Below, piece after piece: positions 32,142 to 40,397 of a stretch of 64,000 nucleotides of DNA. The position numbers and the translations under genes are program-made. Origin of the DNA: Alkaliphilus oremlandii OhILAs (GTDB lineage Bacteria > Bacillota > Clostridia > Peptostreptococcales > Natronincolaceae); contig NC_009922.1 of the NCBI RefSeq assembly GCF_000018325.1, positions 1,736,001 to 1,800,000 of the forward strand. Reading direction: 5' to 3'. The notes below the pieces were generated by a model, which saw only the letters and a program-made list of their open reading frames with translations, was not told the DNA's origin and did not search any database. Position 1 is the stretch's first letter; each line of letters starts with the position of its first letter.

Positions 32142-33377
32142 CTAAAAATTTGCAATATAATTTATAAAGTGTTTGCCAATGACTTTAATAATGCCGGCTG
32201 CTGGAACCGCAATTAAAAGACCCAGCACACCGAAAAACTTACCACCAATAATTAAAGCCAATATAACAACAATAGGGTGAATTCCAACCTTATCAGAGAT
32301 TATTTTAGGTGAAATAATAGAGCTTTCAGCTTGTTGGATAACAAAGAATAATACGATAACCCATAGAACTTTATTTAGTCCGCCAAAAGAAGCAAAAATA
32401 ATCCCTGGTATGATTCCTATAATTGGACCAAAATAAGGTATTAAATCGGCAAATCCTGCAACGATTCCCACTAAGACTGCAAATTCTACCCGTAAGATCA
32501 TCATGATAATTGTCGTTAGAACACCTATGATGAATGCCACAATCAATTGACCTCTGATGAACCCGCCCAAAACACCATCGATATCCTTAGATAAGTCAAT
32601 AATCCCCTTTCTAAAATACTTAGGAATCAACAAGATCAACATTTTTTTAAACTTTTCTTTGTCTTTGAGAAAATAGAACGCTAATATCGGTGTTATAACA
32701 ATATTTAGTAGCTTCGATACAACTCCGATCACCGAGTTCGTCACCGAGCTTAAAATCTTCAATATAATTTCCTCTAATTTTCTATTATCTAATTTTAATA
32801 TATCTTTGACACCTTGAAATTCCACAGGTAAATTTTCAATAATGTTATTATAATTGATATATTTATCATATATGTATCCGAAACTGCCTTCCTTTAAATT
32901 TGGTAGTGAATCTAACAGCCTTCTGATTTCAGCAGTCATTTTAGGGAGTAACGAAAGCGAAAATACCAGAACTCCTCCACTAATTATAAAATAAACGATA
33001 AATACAGCCCAAATTCTTTGGATTCCTTTATTTTCTATATAGTTAACAAAAGGATTAAAAATATAAGCGATGATAATTGCGTATAAAAATGGAGAAATGA
33101 CATCATATAAAACGGTACCCGACTGAAATAATAATATCACACAAAAAACACCGAGAAAAACTAATCCTACGTATAGAATTTGTTTTTTTCCAATATTGAT
33201 TGCTTTATTTCTGTCTACATATTGATTTCCAATATGGATTAAAAAATAAATGATAAAGAAAAGCAATATTAGAACTAAAAATTGTGTTAGAAATTGTATA
33301 ATATTTGTAAATTCTTTATTTGTAGCCAGCGTTCTAAAGCTTCTAGAAACAATCTCCACTGTTTCCTTACTATTCAA
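32142..33377 (-). CDS. AI-2E family transporter (permease)
   Basis: A 411-residue polytopic protein of the AI-2E/UPF0118 family. Two N-terminal hydrophobic segments (about 25-45, 65-90) are followed by FLYAIIIAYIFNPFVNYIE, a soluble middle region rich in helices, and further membrane segments, with the signature GIVAGFADLIPYFGPIIGII near 310 and HPIVVILALIIGGKFFGVLG near 370. The start is a TTG with GGAGGTAAAATC before it. Members export small molecules or Na+/H+; the substrate is unknown. It stands alone, upstream of the alaS leader. Confidence 0.88.
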   Translation of the reverse strand: MNSKETVEIVSRSFRTLATNKEFTNIIQFLTQFLVLILLFFIIYFLIHIGNQYVDRNKAINIGKKQILYVGLVFLGVFCVILLFQSGTVLYDVISPFLYAIIIAYIFNPFVNYIENKGIQRIWAVFIVYFIISGGVLVFSLSLLPKMTAEIRRLLDSLPNLKEGSFGYIYDKYINYNNIIENLPVEFQGVKDILKLDNRKLEEIILKILSSVTNSVIGVVSKLLNIVITPILAFYFLKDKEKFKKMLILLIPKYFRKGIIDLSKDIDGVLGGFIRGQLIVAFIIGVLTTIIMMILRVEFAVLVGIVAGFADLIPYFGPIIGIIPGIIFASFGGLNKVLWVIVLFFVIQQAESSIISPKIISDKVGIHPIVVILALIIGGKFFGVLGLLIAVPAAGIIKVIGKHFINYIANF

Positions 33378-33486
33378 GATTTTACCTCCTAGCTTTTATT
33401 TAAATTCAAATCAAAATCCATTCTATTTATATAGTATTTGTAAAAATGATAGAATACTACTTTCCTTATTTTTTTATTTTATTGAA

Positions 33487-33514
33487 TATGCCTCTACCCA
33501 AAGATAGAGGCATC
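33487..33514 (-). terminator. Terminator after the 52-residue membrane gene
   Basis: ATGCCTCTA and TAGAGGCAT pair on the minus strand about 20 bases after the stop at 33534; the T run is weak. Confidence 0.55.
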
Positions 33515-33533
33515 CCTATTAATAAGGTCCAGA

Positions 33534-33692
33534 TTAGAACATATCTAAATCTTTCATAAATCCGAAAGCCTTTTTGCCTTTTTTCATCATCTTTCTTCGT
33601 CCTCTAGAGGACATATTTGAAGCTGCATACATACCTACAGTGGCACCAATAATACCAGCTGTAATCCATCCTTTTGTCATGTTTCTATGCAT
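33534..33692 (-). CDS. Small YtxH/DUF3918-like membrane protein
   Basis: 52 residues: MHRNMTKGWITAGIIGATVG then a basic stretch SSRGRRKMMKKGKKAFGF. AAAGGAGTGAACT precedes the ATG. A single Gly-rich membrane segment followed by Arg/Lys-rich sequence is typical of short YtxH-type proteins in Firmicutes. The function is unknown. It follows the PRC-barrel gene by about 40 bases and is probably co-transcribed with it. Confidence 0.7.
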   Translation of the reverse strand: MHRNMTKGWITAGIIGATVGMYAASNMSSRGRRKMMKKGKKAFGFMKDLDMF

Positions 33693-33730
33693 ATAGTTCA
33701 CTCCTTTCTGTTTTATATCTATATTTTCTG

Positions 33731-34267
33731 CTAGTTTAACTTATCTATACCAAGTATTTTTTTGAATCCACCTTCCTGTTGGATCATACGAACGCTTTCT
33801 TCCAATAAAATTTTGCATTCCTCTAAGATAATTTCCTCAATGATGGGCAGAAATGAATATCCATGAATCAGGTCGTCAAATACACCCTCACTTACAATCA
33901 ACCCTAAAATTTTTCCGCTTTTTATTTGGATTAATACATCTTTTACAATGCCAAATATTTTATTATTGGCATATATTTCATAGCCAATAATTTTTTTATA
34001 CGATTTCAATAGCTCATGGATATCTTCACAATCTTCAATATTTAGAATATCTTCTACAGAAGATATTACAACGCCTTCATTCGTGATATCCTTTACCTTT
34101 TCAAAAAAAAGGAACTCATTCCATTTTTCTGATTTTGGATTTTTAACGCAAAACCCAATGATTTTAAACTCTCTCAAACAATAAATGGTCTGTACTATTT
34201 CATAGTTCAACGCTCCATAACGTTTATCTAATAGCGTCATTCCAATCAACTTACTTTCTTTAATCAC
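33731..34267 (-). CDS. PRC-barrel domain protein
   Basis: A 178-residue protein with two PRC-barrel units: LIGMTLLDKRYGALNYEIVQ near the N-terminus and IIGYEIYANNKIFGIVKDVL near 95, the latter followed by GKILGLIVSEG. A C-terminal helical tail (ILEECKILLEESVRMIQQEG) follows. PRC barrels often serve as binding or sporulation-associated modules in Firmicutes (YlmC/YrrD-like). YrrD-like genes lie downstream of the isc genes in several clostridia. The function is not established. Confidence 0.8.
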   Translation of the reverse strand: MIKESKLIGMTLLDKRYGALNYEIVQTIYCLREFKIIGFCVKNPKSEKWNEFLFFEKVKDITNEGVVISSVEDILNIEDCEDIHELLKSYKKIIGYEIYANNKIFGIVKDVLIQIKSGKILGLIVSEGVFDDLIHGYSFLPIIEEIILEECKILLEESVRMIQQEGGFKKILGIDKLN

Positions 34268-34320
34268 AAATATCCCTCTTTTCTCTATCTCTACTTCCTT
34301 ATTTTGTAGATAAAAAACAA

Positions 34321-34348
34321 AAAAAATGCAGGCATTGCCTGCATTTTT
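34321..34348 (-). terminator. isc operon terminator
   Basis: AAATGCAGGCA and TGCCTGCATTT form a near-perfect stem with T runs on both strands, between iscU and the PRC-barrel gene. Confidence 0.85.
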
Positions 34349-34379
34349 TTACATAAGCTAGGAGTATCTATGAAATTAT

Positions 34380-34820
34380 CTATTCTTCCTCTTCGTGATC
34401 GTGGTGGTCATGATCTTCATCTGGAACAAAACCTTCCAATTCTTCATAATGTACGTTGTTTTCTTTTGCATAATTATAAATAGCAGCCTTAACCGCTTGC
34501 TCCGCTAATACAGAGCAATGCATTTTTACAGGAGGAAGTCCATCTAAAGCTTCTGCAACAGCTTTATTTGTCAGTTGCAATGCTTCTTTTACCGTTTTTC
34601 CTTTAATCATTTCTGTTGCCATACTGGAAGTCGCAATAGCAGAACCGCAACCAAATGTTTTAAACTTTACGTCTACGATCACATCATTCTCTATCTGAAG
34701 ATACATTTTCATAATATCTCCACATTTTGCATTACCAACCTCACCTACGGCTTGAGCTTTTTCTATCTCCCCAACATTTCTCGGGTTCATAAAATGGTCC
34801 ATTACTTTTTCACTATACAT
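34380..34820 (-). CDS. iscU: Iron-sulfur cluster scaffold IscU/NifU-like
   Basis: A 146-residue scaffold on which IscS builds iron-sulfur clusters. The three cluster cysteines lie in GNAKCGDIMK (about 33), FGCGSAIATSSM (about 58) and KMHCSVLAEQA (about 104). The N-terminus YSEKVMDHFMNPRNVGEI is typical of the clostridial NifU-N form. The C-terminus ends in an acidic, His-rich tail (EDHDHHDHEEEE) not needed for the fold, perhaps a metal-binding extension. The start overlaps the iscS stop by one base. Confidence 0.95.
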   Translation of the reverse strand: MYSEKVMDHFMNPRNVGEIEKAQAVGEVGNAKCGDIMKMYLQIENDVIVDVKFKTFGCGSAIATSSMATEMIKGKTVKEALQLTNKAVAEALDGLPPVKMHCSVLAEQAVKAAIYNYAKENNVHYEELEGFVPDEDHDHHDHEEEE

Positions 34821-36001
34821 TATTTATTTCCTCCTTTTACCTTTTCATACAAAGGTGACATTTGTCTTAATCTATCTACGATTGGTGGTAATTTTTCAAT
34901 CACATAATCAACATCTTCCTCCGTATTAAAATCACCGACGGTTAATCTCAAAGAGCCGTGAGCGATTTCGTGTGACAATCCAATGGCCATTAACACATGG
35001 GATGGATCTAGGGAGCCAGATGTGCAAGCAGATCCGCTGGACGCTGCAATACCTACCATATCTAAGCTTAATAGGAGGGATTCTCCTTCTATAAATTCAA
35101 ATGAGATGTTTACATTTCCAGGTAATCTCTTCGTTGGATGTCCATTTAATTTTGTATAGGGAATGGTCTCCATAATTTCTTTAATTAAACGATTCCTCAT
35201 GGTTTCCATCTTGTTGATATGACCTTCCATATTTTCATATGCTAATTCTGCGGCTTTACCAAACCCTACAATTCCTGGGATATTTTCTGTACCTGCTCTT
35301 CTTCTCTTCTCTTGAGCACCACCGTGAATCAACGGATGAATCCTTAAGCCTTTTCTAATGTATAAAGCACCTACACCTTTTGGTCCGTAGACCTTGTGTG
35401 CTGAAATCGACAGTAAATCTACACCAAGCTCATGAACATCTATAATTTCATTACCATATGCTTGTACCGCATCTGTATGGAAAATGATATTTTTCTCTTT
35501 TGCCAAATGAGCAATTTCCTTAATCGGTTGAATTGTGCCAATCTCATTATTTGCATACATAATAGTGATCAAAATTGTATTCTCTTTAATGGCATTTTTT
35601 AAATCATCCATATCTATTAAACCATATTGATCTACATCCAAGTAAGTTACTTCAAAGCCCTCTTTTTCTAAATATTCACATGTATGTAGAACAGCATGAT
35701 GTTCTATTTTAGTTGTAATAATATGATTTCCTTTAGATCTACTTGCAAACGCAGCACCTTTAATTGCCCAATTATCTGCTTCTGATCCACCACCTGTAAA
35801 AAATATTTCTTCAGATTTTGCATTTAATGTTTTCGCAACTTTATCTCTAGCAATATCAAGGGCAGTTTTACCCTGTCTTCCATAGGAATGTATGCTTGAT
35901 GGATTACCAAAATCCGTATTAAAAAATGGTAGCATTTCTTCTAATACTTCTTTTTTCATTGGTGTAGTAGCAGAGTAATCAAAATAAACTCTTCTATTCA
36001 T
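34820..36001 (-). CDS. iscS: Cysteine desulfurase IscS/NifS
   Basis: A 393-residue PLP enzyme that takes sulfur from cysteine for iron-sulfur clusters and tRNA thiolation. The PLP lysine lies in SISAHKVYGPKGVGAL (about 205) and the persulfide cysteine in SSGSACTSGSLDPSHVLMAI (about 328). The N-terminal YFDYSATTPM and GNPSSIHSYG are characteristic. It lies between iscR and iscU in one operon. Confidence 0.96.
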   Translation of the reverse strand: MNRRVYFDYSATTPMKKEVLEEMLPFFNTDFGNPSSIHSYGRQGKTALDIARDKVAKTLNAKSEEIFFTGGGSEADNWAIKGAAFASRSKGNHIITTKIEHHAVLHTCEYLEKEGFEVTYLDVDQYGLIDMDDLKNAIKENTILITIMYANNEIGTIQPIKEIAHLAKEKNIIFHTDAVQAYGNEIIDVHELGVDLLSISAHKVYGPKGVGALYIRKGLRIHPLIHGGAQEKRRRAGTENIPGIVGFGKAAELAYENMEGHINKMETMRNRLIKEIMETIPYTKLNGHPTKRLPGNVNISFEFIEGESLLLSLDMVGIAASSGSACTSGSLDPSHVLMAIGLSHEIAHGSLRLTVGDFNTEEDVDYVIEKLPPIVDRLRQMSPLYEKVKGGNK

Positions 36002-36063
36002 GTAAACATCTCCTCATGTATGAATTGGTATAAAAACTCTATCTATTTAATTCTTAAAAAATA

Positions 36064-36519
36064 TTATATATAGTACATAAAATTATCTTTGTTTGTATGA
36101 TTGATTTTCTCATAATCATCTAGCATATTTTGAAGGGTAATCGAATCAATTACTTCACTGATGCTGACTCTTATTTTTTCCCATACAGTCCTAGTTACAC
36201 AGCACTCAGCATTATTACAGGTTGTTGGTTCATCCTCTAAAACACAATCCGAGGGCCCCAGTGGGCCTTCTAAAACTCTAATAATATCTCCAACCGTAAT
36301 CTTCGATGGGTTTTCGGCCAACATATAGCCTCCTTGTGCACCCCTAACACTTTTAACCAATCCTGCTTTTCGAAGACCTGCAATTAATTGTTCTAAATAG
36401 TGATCTGAAATAGACTGTCTTTCTGCCACACTCTTAAGAGAAATAGGACCATCACCATAATGTAAAGCTAAATCAAACATTGCTTTTAACCCATATCTGC
36501 CTTTGGTAGAAAGTCTCAT
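36064..36519 (-). CDS. iscR: Rrf2-family regulator IscR
   Basis: A 151-residue regulator. The start MRLSTKGRYGLKAMFDLA is fixed by AGAGGAGGCAATAAA. The winged helix includes SVAERQSISDHYLEQLIAGL and SVRGAQGGYMLAENP. Three to four cysteines in SDCVLEDEPTTC and NAECCVT fit the [2Fe-2S] ligand loop of IscR. It heads the iscR-iscS-iscU operon and probably represses it when its cluster is present. Confidence 0.92.
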   Translation of the reverse strand: MRLSTKGRYGLKAMFDLALHYGDGPISLKSVAERQSISDHYLEQLIAGLRKAGLVKSVRGAQGGYMLAENPSKITVGDIIRVLEGPLGPSDCVLEDEPTTCNNAECCVTRTVWEKIRVSISEVIDSITLQNMLDDYEKINHTNKDNFMYYI

Positions 36520-36567
36520 TTTATTGCCTCCTCTAATCCCAACTAAAACCGTTGGTATTCTTTTTTT

Positions 36568-36596
36568 ATTATAGTATACCCTACTATTTTTGTCAA
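36568..36596 (-). promoter_or_regulatory. isc operon promoter with internal dyad
   Basis: TTGACA (36596-36591), 17 bases, TATAAT (36573-36568) on the minus strand. The spacer holds ATAGTA, then GGGTA, then TACTAT, a dyad covering the -10 region that could be the IscR operator. The dyad role is inference. Confidence 0.75.
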
Positions 36597-36798
36597 CATT
36601 CATTGATAAAATTTATACATAATTAAAATTTCTATGGGCTTGTCCTTGAAGGTCCACTAAACAACCTTATGAGTCCGCTTTCAAACCCTTTTGCTGAATA
36701 TTGAAATTTGAGGGATCGTTTAGTTTAAAATCCCATGTCTTTTTTGATAATATTATCTTATATTCAATAAATTACCACTCGAAATTTGTCAAATTGTG

Positions 36799-36827
36799 TT
36801 GAATTCTTAATTTTGTTACTGTATTAT
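36799..36827 (+). promoter_or_regulatory. Promoter of the CAP-domain gene
   Basis: TTGAAT (36799-36804), a 17-base spacer and TATTAT (36822-36827), 36 bases before the ATG. Confidence 0.55.
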
Positions 36828-36862
36828 TATGACAAGCTTAAATGAAAGGGAGGAAATATATA

Positions 36863-37642
36863 ATGAAGCTTACAAATTATAAGAAGTTAGTGGTACCTAC
36901 CATCATGGCTGCTCTATTAGTATCTGTTCCGACTACATCCAATGCTTACACAAAATTCACTACAAACACGACATGTTTAAATAGTGTAGCCACACAACAA
37001 GGTAAAGACCGCTATACAATTCCATTAAAAGAAACAACAACATCTAATAAGTTCTATGTTGTTTCAAGGGGGGGCTATTATAGACCAAAGTACATTCCGA
37101 ATAAGCCAGTAGAGATTCCATCCAACAATACAGAAATTCCTGTAGAAAAACCGATAGAAAAACCTGTAGAAAATCCAACAAGTAATAACAACAATAACAC
37201 AAACATTCCAACAACAAAACCATCTGAAGAAAATAATACGGGATATGGAACTACCGCTAATGGAAATCATTCATTGAGTGCAGATGAGATTAAAATGATT
37301 GAACTTGTAAATAGAGAAAGACAAGCCGCAGGACTTAAAGCATTACAAATTGATGCCCAGTTGTCCTACGTTGCTAGAATAAAATCCCAGGATATGAGTA
37401 ATAACAAGTATTTTTCACATGATTCCCCAACTTATGGATCTCCATTTGATATGATGACTAAGTTTGGAATCAAGTATCGAGGCGCTGCTGAGAACATAGC
37501 AAAAAACCAAACTGTTGAAGCTGCTCATAACTCTCTTATGAGATCACAAGGCCATAAAGAAAATATTATGAATCCAAACTATACACATATCGGTATTGGT
37601 ATCCATAATGGACACTATACTCAAATGTTCATCAGCAAATAA
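36863..37642 (+). CDS. Secreted CAP-domain (SCP/YkwD-like) protein
   Basis: A 259-residue exported protein. MKLTNYKKLV follows GGGAGGAAATATATA; the signal peptide ends near SNAYT. A low-complexity Pro/Asn/Glu linker with repeats (VEIPS, VEKPIEKPVENP) spans about 85-130. The C-terminal CAP domain has LVNRERQAAGLKAL, RIKSQDMSNNKYFSHDSPTY, GAAENIA and SQGHKENIMNPNYTHIGIGI, with the conserved His and Glu of the CAP cavity. CAP proteins in sporeformers include SafA/YkwD-like cell-wall or coat-associated members; the role here is unknown. Confidence 0.9.
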   Translation: MKLTNYKKLVVPTIMAALLVSVPTTSNAYTKFTTNTTCLNSVATQQGKDRYTIPLKETTTSNKFYVVSRGGYYRPKYIPNKPVEIPSNNTEIPVEKPIEKPVENPTSNNNNNTNIPTTKPSEENNTGYGTTANGNHSLSADEIKMIELVNRERQAAGLKALQIDAQLSYVARIKSQDMSNNKYFSHDSPTYGSPFDMMTKFGIKYRGAAENIAKNQTVEAAHNSLMRSQGHKENIMNPNYTHIGIGIHNGHYTQMFISK

Positions 37643-37661
37643 CAAAACATATCAATTTTAT

Positions 37662-37687
37662 AAAAAGCTACCCTTCGGTAGCTTTTT
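37662..37687. terminator. Bidirectional terminator between convergent genes
   Basis: AAAAAGCTACC and GGTAGCTTTTT around TTCG, with T runs on both strands, between the CAP gene and the coat-like gene. Confidence 0.85.
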
Positions 37688-37702
37688 ATTTTTATAAATT
37701 TT

Positions 37703-38338
37703 TTAAGGCATTGTTTCTAACTGTGGTGGGAAGAAATCTGGGAAATCTTCCATTTCAAATTCATCACATATATTTGTAGGTAAGAACTCCTCACATTCTG
37801 GTGGAGCAGGACAGAATCCGAATTCTGGAATAAGTAATTGAACTTTTCCTACAACTTTAATGATCAAGAATACACCAATCGTAAAAATTAGAACACCATC
37901 ATCGATAATCGGTTCGCTTAATACTTGGGATAATGTTTCTACTACAATTTTGAATGTAAATTCATCTCTTGCGTCTGGGATGTATAGAACGATATCTTTT
38001 TGAATCGGCGGTAGTTCTCCTTCGATATTCTCAATCGCTCCTGTAACCAAATTCTTAATTTTTACAATAAATGTAACGCGCACCTTAAATCTTACTCTTC
38101 TAAAATTCGGTCTGCTTGGTATGTCTGTAATAACTAATGTGCCATTGATAATTTCTCCTGGGTTAAAAATAACATCTAAAAATTCAACTTTAGACTCGCA
38201 ATCATGCGGTAGTCTCACACGTACATTTTCAATACATTCTCTCTGCTGGCATTGAAAATATACCTTGTCAACGATTACACATACAGGTATAAAGTCTGGA
38301 CACTGAAGACTCTGTGGATCTTGTTGTAAGTGTGGCAT
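37703..38338 (-). CDS. Coat-like protein A with SPOCS/DUF3794-like features
   Basis: A 211-residue protein without signal peptide. It opens with LQCPDFIPVCVIVDKVYFQC then QQRECIENVRVRLP, contains beta-rich central sequence, and ends with a Cys/Pro/Phe-rich tail (FCPAPPECEEFLP...FPDFFPPQLE). The VDKVY motif and the PDFFPPQ tail are shared with the gene at 52199-53122, and both genes are divergent from a beta-propeller gene. The pattern recalls clostridial SPOCS-type spore envelope proteins, but I cannot confirm the family. A near-consensus sigma-K promoter (AC, 16 bases, CATATTATG) lies upstream. Confidence 0.55.
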   Translation of the reverse strand: MPHLQQDPQSLQCPDFIPVCVIVDKVYFQCQQRECIENVRVRLPHDCESKVEFLDVIFNPGEIINGTLVITDIPSRPNFRRVRFKVRVTFIVKIKNLVTGAIENIEGELPPIQKDIVLYIPDARDEFTFKIVVETLSQVLSEPIIDDGVLIFTIGVFLIIKVVGKVQLLIPEFGFCPAPPECEEFLPTNICDEFEMEDFPDFFPPQLETMP

Positions 38339-38429
38339 AGGTTTCCCCCCTTATTTTATTTTAAATCCTAATATATTAATAATTCTGATTGTAATATCAT
38401 AATATGGAGTAAGTTAATATTTGTGATTG

Positions 38430-38438
38430 CATAATTTA
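38430..38438 (+). promoter_or_regulatory. Possible sigma-K -10 element of propeller gene 1
   Basis: CATAATTTA matches the sigma-K -10 consensus CATANNNTA and lies 27 bases before the ATG at 38466. The -35 AC is not present at the usual distance (AA instead), so this is weak. Confidence 0.35.
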
Positions 38439-38465
38439 AAATTTTTTATAAAGGAAGTGAGTTTT

Positions 38466-39938
38466 ATGCAACTGACTACTACACAGCAATATCTAGCCCA
38501 AACTCATAACAATTTATTTTATGTTTTTTCTATCAATAAAGATCAGTCATTGCATTATCGGATATATAAAGACCATGCAACTGTTCTAGAAACAAATATA
38601 CTCGCTCAATCGATTTTAGATTTCACGGTTACCATGGATCAGAAGGATCAGATCCATATGATTTGTGTTGATCTCGAAGGGAATCTACTGTACTACATCC
38701 ATCAAAATGATAGCTGGAATAGCAAAACAATCTCAAAATTTGATGTTAAGTCAAATATATATCGATATTTTATGCTATTCGTCCAAAATGGCTATACACA
38801 TATTATTTATAACAAAACAAATTTACTGACACCCATGCTTTCTTCCATAGAGCATATTTATTGGAATCAAAATGGGATCAACAAATCCATCGTCGCTAAT
38901 TACATTCATGGACGATACCCTAGCCCACATCAAATTGCCATGGATCGTACAAAAAACCTCCATTTACTCTATAAGGTTCATCATAAGACAAATCATCAGA
39001 TATACTATACAAAGTTTAATGTACTGACTAAAAAATGGACCACCGCAGAACTAGTCACCAATTTATCGGAGGATAATTCTCATCCCTATATATTCGTTGA
39101 TAGAATGGACAACATCCATATGGCTTGGTGCAGCATAGAGCAAAATAATTTTATATTAAAATATAAATATAAGCCAAAAACGATTAATGGAAAATCAAGC
39201 TGGTCCCATACACAAATATTATCCAATCGAAATTCAAACACACTATCCCCTATCATATTGCAGGAAGATGATCTAATAAAAATTTTATGCAAGCAAAATA
39301 ATCAAATTATAGAGATTTACTCCAAGGACTTCGGCTGTAATTGGGAGCTGAAAAATGATATGCTGAGCAGTGATAATAGTACAGAGATCATTAAATTCTT
39401 TAGCAACCGAAAAATAAATGATAAATTTTTAATGCAAGATATTTACGGAAGTATTGACAACACCCTTAAAACTATAGGAATTGATTTATTCTTCCATCTT
39501 AAAGAGGAATCTACTACAGTAAATTTAACAGAAGCTCCACTACAGCCGCTTGAGGGCTATGAAAAAGATGAGGATAACAGCTTAGAAGTTCTTCAGCATG
39601 ATCTTCCACAGTCCCAAGTGACCACTGAAGAAGAGGGAGCTAATATTGAAAACATCACACTACCTCACGATATGGAGCATAAAATAGATTCCGCACGGTA
39701 TCAAACTATAATAAATGAGCTGCTTTTCAACTATGAAACCATAGAAAAGCAGCTCACCCAAATCGAAGAAGAGAAAAAACGATTGACAAAAACAATTTGC
39801 TCCTATGAATCCGATCTCAATCTTCTAGAAGAAAAACTAGTCACTTATAAAAAACAAATGTTAACTTTTCAAGATAAATTAACGGAAGCTACATCTCATA
39901 GCAGTATTTTTCATAAGTTTTTAAACTTCTTCAAATAA
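38466..39938 (+). CDS. Beta-propeller (BNR/Asp-box-like) protein with C-terminal coiled coil
   Basis: A 490-residue cytoplasmic-type protein without signal peptide; the ATG follows AAGGAAGTGAGTTTT. Residues about 1-350 are repeated beta-rich blades with lines such as DQIHMICVDLEGNLLYYIHQ, NLHLLYKVHHKTNHQIYY and NIHMAWCSIEQNNFILKY, and an Asp-box-like SKDFGCNW. After an acidic linker comes a coiled coil (IEKQLTQIEEEKKRLTKTI, LNLLEEKLVTYKKQMLTF) and an amphipathic end SIFHKFLNFFK. It is paralogous to 53347-54405 plus 54383-54790, where the two halves are separate genes. It may bind glycans or the spore surface; the function is unknown. Confidence 0.6.
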   Translation: MQLTTTQQYLAQTHNNLFYVFSINKDQSLHYRIYKDHATVLETNILAQSILDFTVTMDQKDQIHMICVDLEGNLLYYIHQNDSWNSKTISKFDVKSNIYRYFMLFVQNGYTHIIYNKTNLLTPMLSSIEHIYWNQNGINKSIVANYIHGRYPSPHQIAMDRTKNLHLLYKVHHKTNHQIYYTKFNVLTKKWTTAELVTNLSEDNSHPYIFVDRMDNIHMAWCSIEQNNFILKYKYKPKTINGKSSWSHTQILSNRNSNTLSPIILQEDDLIKILCKQNNQIIEIYSKDFGCNWELKNDMLSSDNSTEIIKFFSNRKINDKFLMQDIYGSIDNTLKTIGIDLFFHLKEESTTVNLTEAPLQPLEGYEKDEDNSLEVLQHDLPQSQVTTEEEGANIENITLPHDMEHKIDSARYQTIINELLFNYETIEKQLTQIEEEKKRLTKTICSYESDLNLLEEKLVTYKKQMLTFQDKLTEATSHSSIFHKFLNFFK

Positions 39939-39943
39939 ATGAT

Positions 39944-40231
39944 TTATATATCCAGCTTGTTTAGTACCCTTTTACCGTTTTGTCTTGTCACTTCATAGAG
40001 TGCATATATATTTTTATTGGATTTATCCGCTATATTCTTTAAAAGATCATAGTCTTTAATATCGGTAAATTTAATGGAATAGCTACAACCTGCCTTTATT
40101 CTGCACGGTGTAGATATTAATTCATACTGGGTATATTTTTGTCTACTTAGATATTGGTATAACTGTACAGAATGGTTTCGAGATTGAAATACAGCAATAT
40201 AGTAATTGTCCTTCATATATTTACGTTCCAT
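39944..40231 (-). CDS. DUF3343 protein (putative Se/S carrier-like)
   Basis: A 95-residue protein; MERKYMKDNY is chosen from the GGGGG site. It contains the DUF3343 pattern YYIAVFQSRNHSVQLYQYL, ELISTPCRIKAGCSYSIKF and DYDLLKNIA, with two cysteines in STPC..KAGC. Typical members read STP..I..GCG and are annotated as possible sulfur or selenium carriers; here the final Gly is replaced by Ser. It is convergent with propeller gene 1, with only 5 bases between stops. Confidence 0.7.
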   Translation of the reverse strand: MERKYMKDNYYIAVFQSRNHSVQLYQYLSRQKYTQYELISTPCRIKAGCSYSIKFTDIKDYDLLKNIADKSNKNIYALYEVTRQNGKRVLNKLDI

Positions 40232-40326
40232 GGCCTTACCCCCTTTGAATTCATCTACTATAATGTATGTATTTTTCAAAGAATCTGATACATCTATTCC
40301 AATGGATTCATAAAATTTACATATAA

Positions 40327-40381
40327 AAATACTCCCTTTAAGATAGGTAGCCGCATTGCTCCATATCTAAAGGGAGTATTT
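40327..40381 (-). terminator. htpG terminator
   Basis: AATACTCCCTTTAGATA and TATCTTAAAGGGAGTATT pair on the minus strand with a T-rich end, 17 bases after the htpG stop. Confidence 0.8.
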
Positions 40382-40397
40382 GTTTGATCGTGATTTT

